The notes: generated by a model not told the origin, from the sequence alone. A stretch of 54,747 nt of DNA from Candidatus Melainabacteria bacterium RIFCSPLOWO2_02_FULL_35_15 (GCA_001784585.1 MFRN01000026.1:1-54747); one strand, 5' to 3'; positions 44,038-52,617 are shown, counted from the stretch's first letter. Translations and numbers: made by a program.

Positions 44038-45183
44038 ATGTTTACAAGAACCATATCAAAATTTATAAAGTCATCAAAAAAAAGCATTCTTTTACTTGGG
44101 CCAAGGCAGGTTGGAAAGTCTACTTTAATCAAGAGCTTATCGCCAGCTCTGAAAATCAACTTAGCATTAGAGGATACTTTTCTGGATTTTGCAAGCAATC
44201 CAAAGGAGCTAACAGATAAACTATCACAGGTAAAATATCAAACTGTTTTTATTGATGAAATACAAAGATTACCCGGATTGCTAAACACTATACAAGCTAT
44301 ACTTGACGACAGCAAAAAGCCGTTAAAATTTTATTTAACAGGTTCAAGTGCAAGAAAATTAAAAAGGGGTAAAGCAAATCTTTTGCCAGGGAGAATTCAC
44401 ACATATTATTTATTTCCTCTCACTGCCAAAGAACTAAATTATGAGCTTGATTTACATGAAGTATTATCTACTGGCTCCTTACCTGGCATCTTAACTGAGA
44501 AAGAAAAAAAAGAAAAATATAAAACATTACGCTCATATGCATCTGTTTATTTAAAAGAAGAGATTCAAGCTGAAGCTCTTACAAAAAACATAGAAGGATT
44601 TTCCAGATTTTTGTTTGTAGTTGCAGCTGAAGCCGGTAAATTTTTAGATATTTCAAAGATTTCAAGAGAAGCAAGACTCCCATGGCAAACGACTTTAAGA
44701 TATTTTGAAATTTTAGAGGATACTTTAATTATTCAGCGTTGCGAGTCATTCAGTAAGTCTGAAAGAAAACGTTTAGTTCAGTGTCCACGATTTTTCTTTT
44801 TTGATATTGGTGTTTTAAACGCTTTATTAGGAAATTTTAACCTGTCGCCAGATCGCATAGGAATACTATTTGAGCATTTGATTTTTAATCAGATTGTACA
44901 TAGTGCAGCTGCACTAGACAAAGACATTAGAATATCTTCTTACAGAACCGGACATGGAGCTGAAATAGATTTTATCGTGGAATTAGAAGGAGAAGTATAT
45001 GCAATAGAAGCAAAAGCATCAAGAAACATTGGACTATCAGATCTTCGTGGTTTTCAAAGTTTTAAAGAGTTTTATAAAAAACCTCATAAGTGTTATGTAG
45101 CTTACCTTGGTGATTCTGCTAAAAAAATCAATGGCATAACTATACTTCCCTGGATAGAACTAATTAAAGAGCTGGATTTATAG
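44038..45183 (+). CDS. AAA ATPase with DUF4143 C-terminal domain (ATPase 1)
   Basis: Walker A is LLLGPRQVGKST (about residues 18-29) and Walker B is VFIDEIQRLP, followed by the sensor phrase FYLTGSSARKLKRG. This is the AAA_14 plus DUF4143 architecture. The C-terminal domain ends with a PD-(D/E)XK-like core: GHGAEIDFIV and then YAIEAKAS (Asp, then Glu-x-Lys). A winged-helix-like stretch (ISKISREARLPWQTTLRYFEIL) lies between. I chose the ATG at 44038 (381 residues); the in-frame GTG/ATG at 43999/44002 would add 12-13. The function of this family is not established. The gene sits between the two arms of the heptose locus and is flanked by gmhA fragments. Confidence 0.88.
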   Translation: MFTRTISKFIKSSKKSILLLGPRQVGKSTLIKSLSPALKINLALEDTFLDFASNPKELTDKLSQVKYQTVFIDEIQRLPGLLNTIQAILDDSKKPLKFYLTGSSARKLKRGKANLLPGRIHTYYLFPLTAKELNYELDLHEVLSTGSLPGILTEKEKKEKYKTLRSYASVYLKEEIQAEALTKNIEGFSRFLFVVAAEAGKFLDISKISREARLPWQTTLRYFEILEDTLIIQRCESFSKSERKRLVQCPRFFFFDIGVLNALLGNFNLSPDRIGILFEHLIFNQIVHSAAALDKDIRISSYRTGHGAEIDFIVELEGEVYAIEAKASRNIGLSDLRGFQSFKEFYKKPHKCYVAYLGDSAKKINGITILPWIELIKELDL

Positions 45184-45243
45184 TAAGCACATTATCGAAC
45201 ATTAGTTTAGATTTTTTAAAATTATTACCGCGAATTCTCCGGG

Positions 45244-45303
45244 TATAATGTAGTAAAAGGAATCACAAAGATTTGAACCACATAAAAACCTACTTAGAAC
45301 AAA
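45244..45303 (+). pseudogene. Copy B: second decayed promoter and 5' end of gmhA
   Basis: TATAAT at 45244-45249 is followed by sequence that matches copy A at 38 of 39 bases (45265-45303 against 43907-43945). It therefore also matches the first 9-10 codons of gmhA. The aligned start is TTG (45273), with AAGGA about 10 nt upstream. After 45303 the similarity ends. The upstream ACATTAGTTT at about 45200 is also shared with copy A. It lies between ATPase 1 and ATPase 2. Confidence 0.8.
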
Positions 45304-45345
45304 TCGGTTTGTGCAATTTAGAGTTAATGTTTCTAAAAAGGCGTG

Positions 45346-45357
45346 TATAATAGAGTT
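45346..45357 (+). promoter_or_regulatory. TATAAT box 6 nt before the ATPase 2 start
   Basis: TATAAT at 45346-45351 plus AGAGTT leads to the ATG at 45358. No Shine-Dalgarno sequence is present. This supports the ATG at 45358 over the GTG at 45343, and suggests a leaderless mRNA. Confidence 0.5.
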
Positions 45358-46491
45358 ATGTATTCTAGACTTCTACAATCTCCCCTGAAAGGAAAGCAAA
45401 GTTTCTTTATCTTTGGTGCAAGAGGAACAGGAAAAAGTTTCTGGATAAATAATGAAGTAAAAGAAAAAATCGTTATAGATCTACTTGATTCAGATATTAA
45501 TTTTGATCTTGAGGCACACCCCAAAAAATTAGAAAATTACATACCACAAAATTATAATGGATGGATAGTAATTGATGAAATACAAAAAATCCCTTCTTTA
45601 TTAGATGAAGTTCACAGATTAATTGAAAAAAGAAGGGTTAAGTTTATTTTGACAGGATCAAGCGCAAGAAAATTAAAAAGAAAAGGTTCAAATTTACTTG
45701 CTGGAAGAGCTTTGATTTATAGAATGTATCCACTAACCACAAAAGAGTTAGGTAAAGATTTTGATTTATATAAGTCTTTATTATATGGACAATTACCACA
45801 GATATACAATGAACCTGGAATTAACTCTGATAAATATTTAAATTCATATGTGAAAACTTATCTAAAGGAAGAAGGACTTAGCAGAAATTTAGGCGCTTTT
45901 TCAAGATTTCTAGAAGCAGCAAGTTTTTCGCAAGGCTCGGTTTTAAACATGAGTGAAGTTGCCAGAGAAGCTGGAATAAAACAAAAAACTGTAGAGGGTT
46001 ATTTTGATTTACTTGAAGATATGCTTTTAAGTTATAGAATACCCATTTTTACAAGGAGAGCAAAGCGTAGATTAATAGCTCATCCAAAGTTCTATTTTTT
46101 TGATGTGGGGATTTTTCGAACATTAAGACCAAAAGGAATCCTAGATAAAAAAGAAGAAATAGATGGGCCTGCCCTTGAAACATTGGTTTTACAAGAGCTA
46201 ATAGCTTTAAACGATTACTATGACCTGGGTTATGAAATGTACTATTGGCGAACAAGCCACGGAGCCGAGGTAGATTTTATACTTTATGGACCTAAAGGAT
46301 TAGTAGCTATTGAGATAAAAAGAGCAAAAAAAATACACTCTTCTGATTTGAACGGATTGAGATCTTTTGCAAAAGATTATAAAGAAGCAAAGCTGTATAT
46401 TTTTTACTGCGGTGATAAAAAAGAGTATCATGAAGATATTCAAGTAATCCCAATTACAAATGCATTTAAAACTCTTAAGGAATTTCTTTAG
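45358..46491 (+). CDS. AAA ATPase with DUF4143 C-terminal domain (ATPase 2)
   Basis: Same architecture as ATPase 1, 377 residues. Walker A is FIFGARGTGKSFWI, Walker B is IVIDEIQKIP, and the sensor phrase is FILTGSSARKLKRKG. A winged-helix-like segment is MSEVAREAGIKQKTVEGYFDLL. The C-terminal nuclease-like core is HGAEVDFIL and then LVAIEIKRAK. Outside the motifs the two ATPases differ at most positions, so they are old paralogues or separate acquisitions, not a recent copy. The gmhA fragments in front of them are by contrast almost identical. Function unknown. Confidence 0.88.
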   Translation: MYSRLLQSPLKGKQSFFIFGARGTGKSFWINNEVKEKIVIDLLDSDINFDLEAHPKKLENYIPQNYNGWIVIDEIQKIPSLLDEVHRLIEKRRVKFILTGSSARKLKRKGSNLLAGRALIYRMYPLTTKELGKDFDLYKSLLYGQLPQIYNEPGINSDKYLNSYVKTYLKEEGLSRNLGAFSRFLEAASFSQGSVLNMSEVAREAGIKQKTVEGYFDLLEDMLLSYRIPIFTRRAKRRLIAHPKFYFFDVGIFRTLRPKGILDKKEEIDGPALETLVLQELIALNDYYDLGYEMYYWRTSHGAEVDFILYGPKGLVAIEIKRAKKIHSSDLNGLRSFAKDYKEAKLYIFYCGDKKEYHEDIQVIPITNAFKTLKEFL

Positions 46492-46577
46492 AAAGCAAAA
46501 GAACCTGATTCAATGCATCTTGAGTAGCGATTGCTAATACAAATCATTACTAACACAAAAGAAGGAACCGAAGCCGC

Positions 46578-46623
46578 AACTATACTTCCCTGGATAGAAC
46601 TAATTAAAGAGTTGGGTATATAA
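46578..46623 (+). pseudogene. Remnant of the 3' end of a DUF4143 ATPase gene
   Basis: Bases 46578-46611 are identical over 34 nt to 45138-45171, the 3' end of ATPase 1. In frame they read TILPWIELIKELGI and stop (TAA 46621-46623), against TILPWIELIKELDL in ATPase 1. Nothing of the preceding gene body is present. The remnant runs straight into the gmhA -10 box, with which its stop codon overlaps. Confidence 0.85.
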
Positions 46624-46636
46624 TTTGCAACAGGAG
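46619..46636 (+). promoter_or_regulatory. gmhA -10 box and Shine-Dalgarno
   Basis: TATAAT at 46619-46624 and GGAG at 46633-46636, 8 nt before the ATG at 46645. At the position of this GGAG copy A has ATGAG, which opens the 43900 frame; copy B has AGGA. Confidence 0.55.
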
Positions 46637-46644
46637 ACAAAGTA

Positions 46645-47262
46645 ATGAACTACATAAAAACTTATCTGGAACAAACATCAAAAATTGCACAAATGCTTGA
46701 TCAGGAACAAATTCATCTAGCAATAAATATTCTTTTAAATGTAAGAAACGAAAAAGGCCGACTATTTATTCTGGGGGTTGGCGGTAGTGCAGGAAATGCT
46801 TCACATGCAGTTAATGATTTTAGAAAAATAGCCGGGATTGAAGCTTATGCGCCTACGGACAATGTTTCAGAACTTACAGCCAGAGTAAATGATGACGGAT
46901 GGGATTCTGTTTTTTCCAGCTGGCTAAAGGTAAGTAACCTGAACTCAAAAGATGTTTTAATAATTTTTTCAGTCGGTGGCGGCAGTATAGAAAAAAACAT
47001 AAGTACAAATCTTGTTAAAGCCCTGAATCATGCAAAATCAGCTGGGGCAAAGACTATTGGTATAGTAAGCAGAAATGGCGGTTATACAAAAGAAGTTGCT
47101 GACTGCTGTATATTAATTCCTACATTAAGTCCGGAAACAGTAACACCACATGCAGAAGAATTTCAGGCAGTTGTCTGGCATTTATTAGTTTCACATCCTG
47201 AAATCCAAAAAAATCAGATGAAGTGGGAAAGCACTGTTCAGACAGTTTCTATAAACAAATGA
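46645..47262 (+). CDS. gmhA: Sedoheptulose-7-phosphate isomerase-like SIS protein
   Basis: A single SIS-domain protein of 205 residues with FILGVGGSAGNASHAVNDFRK, IFSVGGGSIEKNIS and TPHAEEFQAVVWHLL. GmhA converts sedoheptulose 7-phosphate to D-glycero-D-manno-heptose 7-phosphate. The fold fits, and the coupled gmhB gene, the transaldolase and the nearby hddA/hddC make this reading likely. The phosphate-loop sequence differs from E. coli GmhA. Its stop overlaps the gmhB start (ATGA at 47259). Partial copies of its 5' end occur at 43886 and 45244. Confidence 0.82.
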   Translation: MNYIKTYLEQTSKIAQMLDQEQIHLAINILLNVRNEKGRLFILGVGGSAGNASHAVNDFRKIAGIEAYAPTDNVSELTARVNDDGWDSVFSSWLKVSNLNSKDVLIIFSVGGGSIEKNISTNLVKALNHAKSAGAKTIGIVSRNGGYTKEVADCCILIPTLSPETVTPHAEEFQAVVWHLLVSHPEIQKNQMKWESTVQTVSINK

Positions 47263-47855
47263 ACGTGGCAGTTTTTTTAGATCGTGACGGTGTTATAAAT
47301 CCTCTGGTTTTAAATCCAAAAACAAATGAGCATGAAGCACCTGCAAATCAAAATGATTTTAAATTATTTCCTTATGTGATTGAAGCCCTGAAAGAATTAC
47401 AGAAGCTGGGTTACAAACTATTCCTGGTGTCAAACCAGCCGGATTACGCTAAAGGAAAAACTACTCTTGAAAATTTAAAATTGGTTCATAACAAACTGGA
47501 CTCTATATTAAAAGAAAATAATATTATTTTTACTGAATATTATTATTGCTATCATCATCCGGAAGGAGTTATTCCTGAATACTCATTTAAATGTAAATGC
47601 AGAAAGCCCGGCAATTTATTTTTAATTCAGGCACAGGTAAAATACAATCTGGAATTTCCAAAATCCTGGATGATTGGAGACAGTGATGTGGATATTTTTT
47701 GCGGTCAATCAGTAAAAGCAGGAACTATTCTGGTTAAAACAAGAGAATCTGCTCATAGAACAGGGAAAAGCACACCAGAATATATAGCTAACAATTTACA
47801 AGAAGCTGTTGACGTGATAAAAGAGAAACAAGGAGATATCTATGTTAAACATTAA
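47259..47855 (+). CDS. gmhB: D-glycero-D-manno-heptose 1,7-bisphosphate phosphatase
   Basis: A HAD phosphatase of 198 residues. Motif I is FLDRDGVINPL, motif II is LVSNQPD, motif IV is MIGDSDVDIFCG. The zinc-binding loop typical of GmhB/HisB phosphatases is seen as CYHHPEG followed by CKCRKPG. I chose the ATG at 47259, which makes the ATGA overlap with gmhA and puts motif I near residue 6. A start at 47223 would put 12 unrelated residues in front. The product is heptose 1-phosphate for HddC. Confidence 0.9.
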   Translation: MNVAVFLDRDGVINPLVLNPKTNEHEAPANQNDFKLFPYVIEALKELQKLGYKLFLVSNQPDYAKGKTTLENLKLVHNKLDSILKENNIIFTEYYYCYHHPEGVIPEYSFKCKCRKPGNLFLIQAQVKYNLEFPKSWMIGDSDVDIFCGQSVKAGTILVKTRESAHRTGKSTPEYIANNLQEAVDVIKEKQGDIYVKH

Positions 47856-48582
47856 AGATTTAAAAATTAAAATATTTGCAGATGGCGCAGATATTAAAGC
47901 TATGATTGAGGCCTATAAAGGAGGTATTGTAAAAGGTTTTACTACAAATCCAAGTCTGATGAAAAAAAACGGGATTACGAATTATGAGTCATTTGCAAAA
48001 GAAGTTTTAAAGTACATTCCTGACAGGCCGATTTCCTTTGAAGTTTTTTCAGACGAGTTTGATGAAATGGAACTACAGGCAAAAGAAATAGCTTCCTGGG
48101 GAAAAAATATAAATGTAAAAATTCCTATTACAAATACAAAATGTCACTCTTCAATTCCACTGATTAAAAAATTATCAGGCGAAGGACTTTCTTTAAATGT
48201 TACTGCAATTCTCACCGTGGAACAGGTAAGAGAAACTCAGAAAGTATTAAATCCTGATGTTTACAATATAGTCTCGGTTTTTGCAGGAAGAATTGCTGAT
48301 ACAGGAAGAGATCCTGTGCCTTATATGACTGAATGTTCAAAAATACTAAAACCACTACAAAAAACTGATTTACTGTGGGCAAGCTCAAGAGAGCTTTTAA
48401 ACATATTTCAGGCTGAAGCTGCCGGGTGTCAGATTATTACTGTAACAAATGATATTTTAAAAAAATTATCAAATGTCGGAAAAGATCTTACAGAGCTTTC
48501 GCTGGACACTGTAAAAATGTTTTACAGTGATGCTTCTCAGGCTGGATTTAAAATTAATACAGGCAAAGTAGGAATTAAATAA
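47842..48582 (+). CDS. tal: Transaldolase family protein
   Basis: A small-type transaldolase of 246 residues. IFADGADIKAMIEAYKGG and GFTTNPSLMKKNG are at the N-terminus. The Schiff-base Lys is probably in NVKIPITNT. LNVTAILTVEQV, SVFAGRIADTGRDP and LLWASSRELLNIFQAE follow. AGGAG lies 6 nt before the ATG, which is inside gmhB (14-nt overlap). Transaldolases interconvert fructose 6-phosphate, erythrose 4-phosphate and sedoheptulose 7-phosphate. Its place after gmhA/gmhB suggests it feeds sedoheptulose 7-phosphate to the heptose pathway. Confidence 0.88.
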   Translation: MLNIKDLKIKIFADGADIKAMIEAYKGGIVKGFTTNPSLMKKNGITNYESFAKEVLKYIPDRPISFEVFSDEFDEMELQAKEIASWGKNINVKIPITNTKCHSSIPLIKKLSGEGLSLNVTAILTVEQVRETQKVLNPDVYNIVSVFAGRIADTGRDPVPYMTECSKILKPLQKTDLLWASSRELLNIFQAEAAGCQIITVTNDILKKLSNVGKDLTELSLDTVKMFYSDASQAGFKINTGKVGIK

Positions 48583-48604
48583 GTGCTAAAATTAAGTCCG
48601 TCAA

Positions 48605-50182
48605 ATGAATATGATCTATATAATCGGTTCAGGACCAGCAGGTGTATCTTGTGCTCATGCACTACTTAGCCAGGGGCTTGAGGTTACTATGCTGGATTCC
48701 GGAATAGAACTTGAAAGTGAACGTACAAAGATTTTAGAGAAATTAAGCAATACTAAACCAGAGAACTGGGACTTAGGCTTAATAAATACAATTAAAGGAA
48801 ATACTGTAGCAAGTACCAGTGGCAGTTTTTTTAAGGGTGTTTACGGATCTGATTTTCCTTATAGAGAAACAGACACATATCTGCCTTATGAAGCTAAAAA
48901 TGTTCAGCCAAGAATATCCCTGGCAAAAGGAGGACTAAGCAATATCTGGGGAGCTGCTGTTCTGCCATATCTTGATGAAGATATCAGAGACTGGCCAATA
49001 TCAGTAAAAGATCTTGCGCCTTATTATGAATCTATACTTTCATTTATGGACATGGCTGCTGTTAATGATGATTTGGCTAGCAAGTTTCCTCTATACAGTA
49101 AAACTTACCAGTCTTTAATTTCTTCTCATCAGACTGTGGATCTGATGGAAGATCTTAAGGTAAATAAAAATATTTTAAATAAGAGAGGATTTTTATTTGG
49201 TCATTCGCGTCTTGCTGTACATTCTAAATCCACAAACGGAAGGTCTGGCTGTGTTTACTGTGGGCTTTGTCATTACGGCTGTCCTGTAGGCGCTATTTAT
49301 AATTCTTCCGGCACATTAGAAGAACTTAAGAAAAATAAAAACTTTCATTATATAAAAGATGTTATTGTACAAAAAATTGCAGAATCAAATAGTACAGTTA
49401 AAATATTTGCTGCTTCAAGATTAAAAAATGAACCTGTTTTCTTTACCGGAACACGGATTTATTTAGCATGTGGTGTAATTTCTACTACTAAGATTTTGCT
49501 AAAATCACTTGAAGCTTATGACAGAGAGTTAACGATAAAAGACAGTCAATGGTTTTTAATTCCTCTAATCAGATATAAAAAATCTTCCGGTGTTGTAAAT
49601 GAAAAATTGTATACATTGTCACAATTATTTGTTGAATTGTTTGATTTAAACTTAAGTAAAAATGTCATAAATCTTCAGTTCTATATGTATAATGATTTGT
49701 TTTTAAATGCCATAAAAAACATTTTAGGTTTTACATATCCCATATTTAAGTTCCCGGTTAATGAGCTACTGGACAGACTTATGCTCATAATGGGTTATCT
49801 GCATTCCGATTCTTCGTCTACATTTTCTATAAAACTCCAGGAAGATAAACTGGTAATGGAAGCAAAGATTAATAAAAATGTAAACAAAACCATAAGTGGC
49901 GTTTATAAAAAAATATTTGAAAATAGAAACTTATTTAAAGCCATTCCAGTACCAGGTATTACAAAGATTCCAAAACCTGGTTATGGATCACATTCAGGCG
50001 GCAGCTTTCCCATGAGATTAAAACCAAAAGATTTTGAGACTGACACTTTAGGCAGGCCTACAGGTTTTTCCAGAGTACACGTCATCGATTCTACAATTTT
50101 TCCAGGTATACCAGCTACCACTATTACACTAACTGTCATGGCAAATGCTTATAGGATAGCCTCCAGATATAATGATACTTAA
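48605..50182 (+). CDS. GMC-type FAD oxidoreductase with a four-Cys motif
   Basis: A 525-residue flavoprotein. The FAD motif is YIIGSGPAGVSCAHALL, and the C-terminal GMC signature is HVIDSTIFPGIPATTITLTV with GSHSGGSFPM before it. In the middle is CVYCGLCHYGCP with Cys at about 216, 219, 222 and 226, a CxxCxxCxxxCP pattern that could hold an iron-sulfur cluster. It follows the transaldolase by 22 nt. TGCTAAAAT at 48584-48592 could be a separate promoter. The substrate is probably a sugar or glycolipid alcohol, inferred from context. Confidence 0.82.
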   Translation: MNMIYIIGSGPAGVSCAHALLSQGLEVTMLDSGIELESERTKILEKLSNTKPENWDLGLINTIKGNTVASTSGSFFKGVYGSDFPYRETDTYLPYEAKNVQPRISLAKGGLSNIWGAAVLPYLDEDIRDWPISVKDLAPYYESILSFMDMAAVNDDLASKFPLYSKTYQSLISSHQTVDLMEDLKVNKNILNKRGFLFGHSRLAVHSKSTNGRSGCVYCGLCHYGCPVGAIYNSSGTLEELKKNKNFHYIKDVIVQKIAESNSTVKIFAASRLKNEPVFFTGTRIYLACGVISTTKILLKSLEAYDRELTIKDSQWFLIPLIRYKKSSGVVNEKLYTLSQLFVELFDLNLSKNVINLQFYMYNDLFLNAIKNILGFTYPIFKFPVNELLDRLMLIMGYLHSDSSSTFSIKLQEDKLVMEAKINKNVNKTISGVYKKIFENRNLFKAIPVPGITKIPKPGYGSHSGGSFPMRLKPKDFETDTLGRPTGFSRVHVIDSTIFPGIPATTITLTVMANAYRIASRYNDT

Positions 50183-50185
50183 GCC

Positions 50186-51070
50186 ATGAATCAGCAAAAA
50201 AGAAAATGTATTATCTCCGGCACAAGCGGCTTTGTAGGTTCACACATTAAAAGTTGTTTTGTTAAAAATGAATGGGAAGTTTATGAACTAAAACATACTG
50301 TACAAAACGGTAATTTAAATGACAGGCATTTAATACCTTATTCATTAGGAGACAAAATTGATAGCAAAATTTTCAGCGACCTGGAAGTTTTTGTTCACTG
50401 TGCTTATGATTTTAGACAACGCAGATGGGAAGATATTTTTAATGTAAATATTACTGGCAGTATAAATTTACTTAGGGCAGCAAAATCAGCAGGTTTAAAA
50501 AAAATAATTTTTATTTCATCAATAGCTGCTTTTGATAACTGCAAATCCATGTATGGAAGAGCAAAGCTGGAAATTGAAAAAGAAGCCTTAAAAACAGAGG
50601 CTGTAATTATCAGACCAGGACTTGTTTACGGTCAAAATCCGGGCGGAATGTTTGGTGCATTAAATAAAGCTACTTCTCTTCTTCCGGTAATTCCGGTTAT
50701 AGGAAGTGGAAATGATCTGATGTTTTTAATTCACATTGAGGATTTGTGCAGGTTAGTATATAAATTTTCCACTGGTGAGATAAAAAATTCCTTAAATCCA
50801 ATGGTTGCAGCACATGAAGAAGGAAAAACTTTTAAAGATGTTCTTGATACCCTGTTAAATTCCAAAAACAAAAAAGCACTTTATATTCCAGTTCCATATA
50901 ATTTAGTATTTGCAATGCTAAAAATAATAGAAGGAACAGGATTAAAAATCCGATTTAAGAGTGATAGTCTGATAAGTATGGTGAGTTATAATCCAAATCC
51001 ATGTTTTGATCCTGAAATATCACGAAAGATTCAGTTTAGAGATTTTAATGTTCAAACCCTAAACTCTTAA
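50186..51070 (+). CDS. NAD-dependent epimerase/reductase (extended SDR)
   Basis: A 294-residue Rossmann protein: [18 protein letters not shown] at the N-terminus, [10 protein letters not shown] as the Ser strand, and the catalytic pair as [20 protein letters not shown] follows. It starts 3 nt after the GMC gene. It resembles nucleotide-sugar epimerases or 4-reductases of surface-glycan loci. Substrate unknown. The 3' end overlaps the convergent flavoprotein gene by 12 nt. Confidence 0.88.
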   Translation: MNQQKRKCIISGTSGFVGSHIKSCFVKNEWEVYELKHTVQNGNLNDRHLIPYSLGDKIDSKIFSDLEVFVHCAYDFRQRRWEDIFNVNITGSINLLRAAKSAGLKKIIFISSIAAFDNCKSMYGRAKLEIEKEALKTEAVIIRPGLVYGQNPGGMFGALNKATSLLPVIPVIGSGNDLMFLIHIEDLCRLVYKFSTGEIKNSLNPMVAAHEEGKTFKDVLDTLLNSKNKKALYIPVPYNLVFAMLKIIEGTGLKIRFKSDSLISMVSYNPNPCFDPEISRKIQFRDFNVQTLNS

Positions 51071-52594
51071 TTCTTTTTTCTTTTCAATATTTATATTCCA
51101 TATATTGTCTTTGGTTTTAATTTCATTAATAATATTTTCTACAGCAATCATTGCACTTAACATTGAATGGTCCTGGTTATTATATCTATGCATACCATTT
51201 CGGCCTATTAAAAACAAATTTTCAAACTTATCTGTAAAACTTCTAACTACAGAAAATCTGTCATATGTACTGCAATATACAGGGTAAGTATTTTTCATTC
51301 TGATAATTGTGCTGTCAATAACATCATCTTTTTCTATAATATCTATTTTAGAAAGTTCGTTAATTGCAAATTTAATAAAATCTCCATCAGGCATATTCCA
51401 TAAACTGCTTCCTTCATTGCAAAAATATTCAAGCCCAATCCACACATTTTCCGGATTTTGAACCATATACGGACTCCAGTTATTAAATATCTGAATCCTT
51501 CCAACCCTTACATCTCTTTCCTGAATATAAATCCAGTTATCGGGTATTAAATTATTAAATGTCTTTATTTTGGTTTCGTTTTTAATTTTTAGCTTCTTTA
51601 AAAGCAATCCAACTGTTATTAAATCGCGATAAGCAAGCCCGTTTGCAATCTCACGTACATCATGTGGTATTTTATTTTCAAAGCAGTTAATAAGCTCTTT
51701 AACAGGCATAGTTGAAAGAAAATAATCACCTGTTTGTGACTTAATTTCATTATTGTTTTCATCTCTTACTTTAATCTCTGTAATCCTGTTACCTTCACAC
51801 TTTATTCCTGTAACTTTGTGTCTTTTAAAAATTTTTCCGCCTTTCTTTTCTACCATCCGGGCAACTGTTTCCCACATTTGTCCCGGTCCAAACTTTGGAT
51901 ACATGAACTGTTCTATTAAACTTGTTTCTATTTTTTTCTGTTCAAGGGAAAAATCTTTTGAAAAAATTTGTCTGAATGCATGAATCAGAGCTTTTGTAAC
52001 TGATAAACCTTTAATTCTTTGCGCACCCCATTCCGGTTTAATCTGATTACACTTTACACCCCAGACTTTCTCGGTATAATCCTTAAAAAATGTTAAATAC
52101 AGTTCACTGCCGAATCTGTTTATAAAAAAATCTTCAAGGGATTTTTCCTCTTTAATCGGAAAAAGTCTAATCTGTAAATAACTAAATCCTATTTTTAACA
52201 TTCTTATAAAACCAAGATTGATAATTGTATTCATATTTAATGAAACAGGATAATTAAAAAACTTTCTTAAGAAAAATATCCTTGAGAGGCGATTCCTGAT
52301 AAGCATTACTTTATCTGCCTTTTCAGGATCACTTCCATTTTTAGACAGAGCTGTCTGTAAGGGTAAAATATTCTGCCACCACTGCATAACCCTGTCAGAT
52401 TTAGAAAAAAACCTGTGTCCGCCAATATCTATTCGATTTCCTTTATAATTTATAGTTTTTGAAATGCCACCTATATCATCAGTCATTTCAAAAATAATTG
52501 GTTTAATATCGGTCTTATTTAAAAGTTCATAAGCAGTAGTCAATCCTGCTGGACCTGCTCCGACAATTATTGCTGTTTTATTCTCTCTACTCAT
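51059..52594 (-). CDS. Glf-like NAD(P)/FAD-dependent oxidoreductase, 511 aa
   Basis: The FAD motif is [17 protein letters not shown], followed by [40 protein letters not shown] is at the C-terminus, as in amine-oxidase-fold proteins of capsule and O-antigen loci. It is longer than the Glf-like protein at 39267 (429 residues) and only distantly similar. The likely role is in sugar or lipid-linked intermediate modification; the reaction is unknown. It is divergent from ugd, with a palindromic repeat between them. Confidence 0.82.
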   Translation of the reverse strand: MSRENKTAIIVGAGPAGLTTAYELLNKTDIKPIIFEMTDDIGGISKTINYKGNRIDIGGHRFFSKSDRVMQWWQNILPLQTALSKNGSDPEKADKVMLIRNRLSRIFFLRKFFNYPVSLNMNTIINLGFIRMLKIGFSYLQIRLFPIKEEKSLEDFFINRFGSELYLTFFKDYTEKVWGVKCNQIKPEWGAQRIKGLSVTKALIHAFRQIFSKDFSLEQKKIETSLIEQFMYPKFGPGQMWETVARMVEKKGGKIFKRHKVTGIKCEGNRITEIKVRDENNNEIKSQTGDYFLSTMPVKELINCFENKIPHDVREIANGLAYRDLITVGLLLKKLKIKNETKIKTFNNLIPDNWIYIQERDVRVGRIQIFNNWSPYMVQNPENVWIGLEYFCNEGSSLWNMPDGDFIKFAINELSKIDIIEKDDVIDSTIIRMKNTYPVYCSTYDRFSVVRSFTDKFENLFLIGRNGMHRYNNQDHSMLSAMIAVENIINEIKTKDNIWNINIEKKKELRV

Positions 52595-52617
52595 ATATTA
52601 TTCAATTGATTTATCTA

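Noticed and set aside
43886-46491. The ATPase region as a standard insertion sequence or integron
   Set aside because: No transposase, integrase or recombinase is encoded, and no terminal inverted repeats bound the units. The repeated segments are gmhA 5' fragments.
47223-47258. gmhB start at 47223
   Set aside because: It overlaps gmhA by 40 nt and adds 12 residues before the HAD motif. The ATGA overlap at 47259 is the normal coupling.
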